Shown here: piece by piece, positions 60,770 to 64,000 of the stretch
Layout of the letters: each line of letters opens with the position of its first letter
Numbering within the stretch: the stretch's first letter is position 1
Origin: Nocardioides sp. URHA0020
GTDB taxonomy: Bacteria > Actinomycetota > Actinomycetes > Propionibacteriales > Nocardioidaceae
DNA: 64,000 nucleotides
NCBI RefSeq assembly: GCF_000620705.1
Contig: NZ_KK211167.1
Coordinates: 62,001 to 126,000, forward strand
Direction: 5' to 3'
Position numbers and translations under genes: made by a program
Notes under the pieces: model-generated
The model's input: the letters and a program-made list of their open reading frames with translations, nothing else
Told to the model about the DNA's origin: nothing
Databases searched by the model: none

Positions 60770-62935
60770 GTGTCGCGTGACCGTGTCCATCCTTCCAGCC
60801 CGCCCGACGCGACCGGCCCCGACGGCACCCGCAGTCCTGGAGATCCTGGCGATCCTGGCAGCCCGGACGGCACTGCACGCCCGTCGCGCCTGGTCGGGCT
60901 GGTCACCGGACGGCGTACGGCGTGGGCGGTCACCCTGGTCGCCTTCGTGCTCGCCGGGCTCGCCATCGGCGTCCTCGGCGAGGGCACGCACGAGCAGGGC
61001 CCGACCGACGGCCTGCCGCGCGGTGCCGACAGCACGCTGGCCACCGAGCTGCGCGACCGGCTGCCGGCCGAGAGCTCGTCGGTGGCGATCGTGCTCTACA
61101 CCGCCGACCGGGGCGAGCTCTCGGCACGCCAGCTCTCCGAGCTCGAGGCCCAGGGCTCCGAGCTCGGCGACGGGGACGGGCCGGCGCTGGTCCCGGCCGA
61201 GGACGGTACGGCGGCCATCGTGGTGGTCCCGGTCCGCGCGAGCGACGACGCGGCGGTCGCCGACGCCGTCACCGACCTCCGCGAGCGGGCATCGGCGGGG
61301 GCGCCCGACGGCGTGACCGCGCAGGTCACCGGCCCGGCCGCGGTCAAGGCGGACCTCTCCGCGGTCTTCGACGGCGCGGACGTGCGGCTCCTGCTGGCCA
61401 CCGCCGGCGTGGTCGCCCTGCTCCTGCTCCTCACCTACCGCAGTCCCATTCTGTGGCTGATCCCGCTGACGGTGGTCGCCGTCGCGGACCGCCTCGCCAC
61501 CGTGGTCGCGACCCAGATCATGGGGGTCCTCGACGTCGCGTGGGACGCCTCGACGACGGGCATCCTCTCGGTCCTCGTCTTCGGCGCCGGCACCGACTAC
61601 GCCCTGCTGCTCATCTCGCGCTACCGCGACGAGCTCAAGAGCGAGGAGTCGCGCAACGTGGCGATGGCGCACGCGCTGCGGCGTACGGCCGAGGCGGTGC
61701 TGTCCAGCGCCACGACCGTCTTCCTCGCCCTGCTCACGCTGCTGCTGTCGCTGATCCCCACGACCCGCGGGCTCGGGCTGGCGTGCGCGATCGGCATCGT
61801 GGTCGCCGCGACGTTCGCGCTGCTCGTGCTGCCGGCGTTCCTGGTGCTCTTCGGCCGCTGGGTCTTCTGGCCGCGGGTGCCGCACGTGGGCGACGTGGCC
61901 CTGGTCGACGGGCACGGCCTGTGGCGTCGGGTCGGCGACCGCGTGGCGGCCCGGCCGGCGGCATTCATCACCGGCGCGCTGCTGCTGCTGGCCCTCCTGG
62001 CCGCCGGCACCACCCAGATCGAGGTCGGGCTCGACGACTCCGACCAGTTCCTCGACAAGCCCGAGGCGATCGCCGCGGCGGACCGTCTCGGCGAGTCCTT
62101 CCCGGCCGGCACCACGAACCCGACCCAGGTCCTCACCCGTGCCGACCCGGCCCGGGTGCTGCGCACGGTCGAGGACACGCCGGGGGTGGAGTCGGCGATG
62201 CCGGGAGCCCGCGGGGGCGGGATCGCCGAGATCGACGTCATCCTCTCGGGCGAGCCGGGCAGCGCCGAGGCGCAGCAGGCGGTCGACACGCTGCGCGACC
62301 GGCTGGCGGCGTACGACGACACGCACGTCGGGGGTTCGGAGGCGGAGTCGATGGACGAGCGGTCCGCGTCGCAGCGCGACCGGCTGGTGATCCTCCCCCT
62401 GATCCTCCTGCTGGTGCTCGGCGCGCTGGGGCTCCTGCTCCGCTCGGTCGTCGCGCCGCTGCTGCTCGTCGGGACGGTGCTGGCGACCTTCGCCGCGGCC
62501 CTCGGCGCGTCCTGGTGGATCTTCACCCAGCTGCTCGGCTTCGAGGCGATCGACGTCAGCGTGCCGCTCTTCTCGTTCCTGTTCCTGGTGGCGCTCGGTG
62601 TCGACTACAACATCTTCCTGGTCACCCGGGCCCGGGAGGAGGCGCTCGCGCACGGCCACCACGAGGGCATGCTGCGCGCGCTCACCGCGACCGGCGGCGT
62701 CATCACCAGCGCCGGCATCCTGCTGGCCGCGGTCTTCGCCGTGCTCGGCGTGCTGCCGCTGGTCGTCCTCGCCCAGATCGGCACGGTCATCTGCGTCGGC
62801 GTCCTGCTCGACACCCTGGTGGTGCGCACCGTCCTGGTCCCGGCGCTCGCGCTCCGCCTCGGCGACCGGTTCTGGTGGCCCCGGCAGGTGGGGGTGGGGG
62901 CGCGGACCCGGTCGGTTTCACCGGTGCACCGGTGA
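60770..62935 (+). CDS. MMPL/RND-type membrane transporter
   Basis: This 721-residue inner-membrane protein has the MMPL plan: an N-terminal helix (WAVTLVAFVLAGLAIGVL, about 52-69), a first periplasmic loop (about 70-200), helices 2-6 with GAGTDYALLLISRYRDEL (about 271-288), a second loop, and helices 7-12 with LGVDYNIFLVTRAREEAL (about 617-634). MMPL proteins export lipids, siderophores or drugs. The GTG has GGGAG upstream. The last codons (SVSPVHR, stop at 62933-62935) are contributed by the palindrome of repeat copy D, which has replaced the natural C-terminus. Confidence 0.93.
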   Translation: MSRDRVHPSSPPDATGPDGTRSPGDPGDPGSPDGTARPSRLVGLVTGRRTAWAVTLVAFVLAGLAIGVLGEGTHEQGPTDGLPRGADSTLATELRDRLPAESSSVAIVLYTADRGELSARQLSELEAQGSELGDGDGPALVPAEDGTAAIVVVPVRASDDAAVADAVTDLRERASAGAPDGVTAQVTGPAAVKADLSAVFDGADVRLLLATAGVVALLLLLTYRSPILWLIPLTVVAVADRLATVVATQIMGVLDVAWDASTTGILSVLVFGAGTDYALLLISRYRDELKSEESRNVAMAHALRRTAEAVLSSATTVFLALLTLLLSLIPTTRGLGLACAIGIVVAATFALLVLPAFLVLFGRWVFWPRVPHVGDVALVDGHGLWRRVGDRVAARPAAFITGALLLLALLAAGTTQIEVGLDDSDQFLDKPEAIAAADRLGESFPAGTTNPTQVLTRADPARVLRTVEDTPGVESAMPGARGGGIAEIDVILSGEPGSAEAQQAVDTLRDRLAAYDDTHVGGSEAESMDERSASQRDRLVILPLILLLVLGALGLLLRSVVAPLLLVGTVLATFAAALGASWWIFTQLLGFEAIDVSVPLFSFLFLVALGVDYNIFLVTRAREEALAHGHHEGMLRALTATGGVITSAGILLAAVFAVLGVLPLVVLAQIGTVICVGVLLDTLVVRTVLVPALALRLGDRFWWPRQVGVGARTRSVSPVHR

Positions 62936-62997
62936 ATCCGTCACTTCTCGGGCAATGCATCGCCCGGGAAGTGACGGTTCTGCCCGGGGAGTGACGG
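62915..62997 (+). repeat. Palindrome-plus-hairpin element, copy D
   Basis: The outer palindrome is at 62915-62938 (22 of 24 positions inverted; half-site GTTTCACCGGTG). Arm CCGTCACTTCTCGGGC (62938-62953), an 8-nt loop and GCCCGGGAAGTGACGG (62962-62977) follow, with a third arm GCCCGGGGAGTGACGG (62982-62997). It matches copy A over nearly the whole length. Its palindrome contains the stop codon of the MMPL gene, and it lies in front of the second nuclease-like gene. Confidence 0.87.
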
Positions 62998-63020
62998 GTC
63001 GGCGTACGACGCCATCCCGG

Positions 63021-63029
63021 TTGTCCACA
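63021..63029 (+). promoter_or_regulatory. TTGTCCACA box 51 nt before the second nuclease-like gene
   Basis: TTGTCCACA (DnaA-box-like) is followed by GG and 51 nt lie between its end and the ATG at 63081, exactly as before the paralog at 28449. A second partial box, GTCCACAG, is at 63051-63058. Confidence 0.6.
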
Positions 63030-63080
63030 GGCGGCGAGGTCGTCGGCTTCGTCCACAGGGACCGCGGGCAGGGCCCCAGC

Positions 63081-64000
63081 ATGATGATCCCCGCCGAGCG
63101 GGCGGCCGACGACCCGCGCAATGCTCCGGTCTACCTGCGCAAGACACTGCTCGCCAACGGTCACAACGACCGGACGATCAGGCAGCTGGTCGCGGAGGGC
63201 GTCCTCGTCCGGGTTCGCCACGGGGCGTACGTCGACCGGAGCAACCACGACCACCTCGACGCCGGAGGCCGCCACGGGCTGAGGGCGCGTGCCGCCTACC
63301 ACCAGGCCCGGACCGGGGTGGTGCTGTCGCACGTGTCCGGTGTGCCGGAGTACGACGCACCGACCTGGGGCCTCGACCTCACCGACGTCCACCTCACGCG
63401 TTCCGACGGGAGTGCCGGCCGGCACGAGGCCGGCGTACGTCAGCATTGCGGCCGGCTGAGCGACGGGGACGTCGTCGAGCGGCACGGGATGCTGGTGATG
63501 ACGCCGACCCGCCTCGCGCTCGAGGTGACCACGGTCAGCTCTGCCGAGGCCGGCCTCGTCGTCGTCAACCACTTCCTGCACTGCGGCATGACGACGAAGG
63601 AGGAGCTGCTGGACCGGTACGCCGTCATGGAGCACTGGCCGAACTCGCTGCGCACCGGCTTGGTGCTCCATCGCGCGGATGCTCGCGTCGAGACGGTGGG
63701 AGAGAGCCGGACCCTGCACCTCGTCCTCAGCGCCGGCCTGCCCCCACCGAGCCCTCAATACGAGATCCGCGACGGCGCTGGTCGCGTCATCCACCGGGTC
63801 GACTTCGCGTGGCCGGACCTCGGCGTCTTCCTGGAGTTCGACGGCAGGGTGAAGTACGAGAAGCTCCTGAGGCCGGGGCAGCGCGCCTCTGACGTGGTCA
63901 TTGCCGAGAAGAAGCGCGAGCGCCTCATCTGCGACCTGACCGGCTGGCGGTGCGTCCGGCTCGACTGGTCCGACCTCGGGAGGCCGGCGCTGACCGCGGC
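63081..64000 (+). CDS. AbiEi-like N-terminus plus restriction-endonuclease-like C-terminus protein, paralog of 27517 (partial)
   Basis: The frame is open from ATG 63081 to the window end; 306 residues are visible and only the last few are missing by comparison with the 310-residue paralog. The N-terminal winged-helix segment (TIRQLVAEGVLVRVRHGAYV, about 33-52) and VVLSHVSGVPEYD (about 78-90) are followed by the C-terminal nuclease-like part RVDFAWPDLGVFLEFDGRVKYEKL (about 237-260), EKKRERLICDLTGWRCVRLDWSDL (about 276-299). The D...E-F-D-G-R-V-K pattern and later Lys match the paralog. Repeat D and a TTGTCCACA box precede it. Function unknown; see the paralog entry. Confidence 0.75.
   Translation, partial: MMIPAERAADDPRNAPVYLRKTLLANGHNDRTIRQLVAEGVLVRVRHGAYVDRSNHDHLDAGGRHGLRARAAYHQARTGVVLSHVSGVPEYDAPTWGLDLTDVHLTRSDGSAGRHEAGVRQHCGRLSDGDVVERHGMLVMTPTRLALEVTTVSSAEAGLVVVNHFLHCGMTTKEELLDRYAVMEHWPNSLRTGLVLHRADARVETVGESRTLHLVLSAGLPPPSPQYEIRDGAGRVIHRVDFAWPDLGVFLEFDGRVKYEKLLRPGQRASDVVIAEKKRERLICDLTGWRCVRLDWSDLGRPALTA

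Overview
The window is one stretch of a high-GC actinomycete chromosome. Very high GC third positions, GTG starts, many -10-only leaderless promoters, mycothiol-type actinobacterial gene content, a polyphosphate glucokinase and an AlkB-rubredoxin fusion all point to Actinomycetota. Nocardioidaceae (Nocardioides or a relative) is the most likely family; that placement is inference, since no rRNA gene is present. I see no rRNA, tRNA, CRISPR array, prophage or transposase. Genes are tightly packed and no gene-free stretch exceeds about 270 bases.

Layout. 1-2034: an operon for a membrane protein (cut by the window edge), an ABC ATPase and a DUF4446 protein. 2155-6684: prephenate dehydratase, LarB and LarC (nickel-pincer cofactor), a GDT1-type cation transporter and arginine deiminase. 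6805-11902: a SEC-C protein, glycerophosphodiesterase, ABC-F ATPase, an AAA ATPase and a small protein. 11925-18000: Fpg/Nei glycosylase, DUF4396 membrane protein, rhodanese, lipoprotein, Aat transferase, EcsC protein and a sulfotransferase pair. 18031-23472: a leucine/isovalerate-type operon (carboxyltransferase, biotin carboxylase with biotin carrier, HMG-CoA lyase), thioredoxin and a TetR regulator with matching operators. 23465-28449: SWIM protein with SNF2 helicase, glutathione peroxidase and a repeat-flanked nuclease-like gene. 28719-41489: an MFS pump, a DapB-like reductase under a KstR-like box, a glycerophosphotransferase, a RecQ-phosphoribosyltransferase fusion, a double-HTH LuxR regulator, ComB, an M13 protease and a quinone reductase. 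41526-47986: cell-surface and lipoprotein genes, two tiny paralogs, a flavin-binding protein, a second MFS pump and a ferritin-like protein. 47987-56465: a galactoside uptake and hydrolysis locus (ROK regulator, ABC importer, GH42 and GH36). 56488-62935: TetR with AlkB-rubredoxin, an NYN/OST-HTH protein, PpgK and a MarR/MMPL pair. 63081-end: a second nuclease-like gene, cut by the window edge.

Three patterns stand out beyond the genes. (1) A 39-bp imperfect palindrome is inserted in frame, in the same reading frame, in three unrelated proteins (19805, 21640, 57252), adding the peptide ARSARTS(T/S)TG; this resembles the Rickettsia palindromic elements. (2) A family of intergenic elements, each a 24-bp palindrome plus a multi-arm hairpin, occurs at 10251, 27438, 28592 and 62915. 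Two copies are inverted around a gene with an AbiEi-like N-terminus and a restriction-endonuclease-like C-terminus. A third lies in front of a paralog of that gene. Both paralogs carry TTGTCCACAGG exactly 51 nt before the start codon. Together these look like an undescribed small mobile or selfish cassette. (3) At least 28 genes have a TANNNT-type hexamer 6-7 nt before the start codon, so leaderless transcription appears to be the default. Two divergent gene pairs are separated by exactly 22 bp, with both -10 hexamers sharing one central TA.
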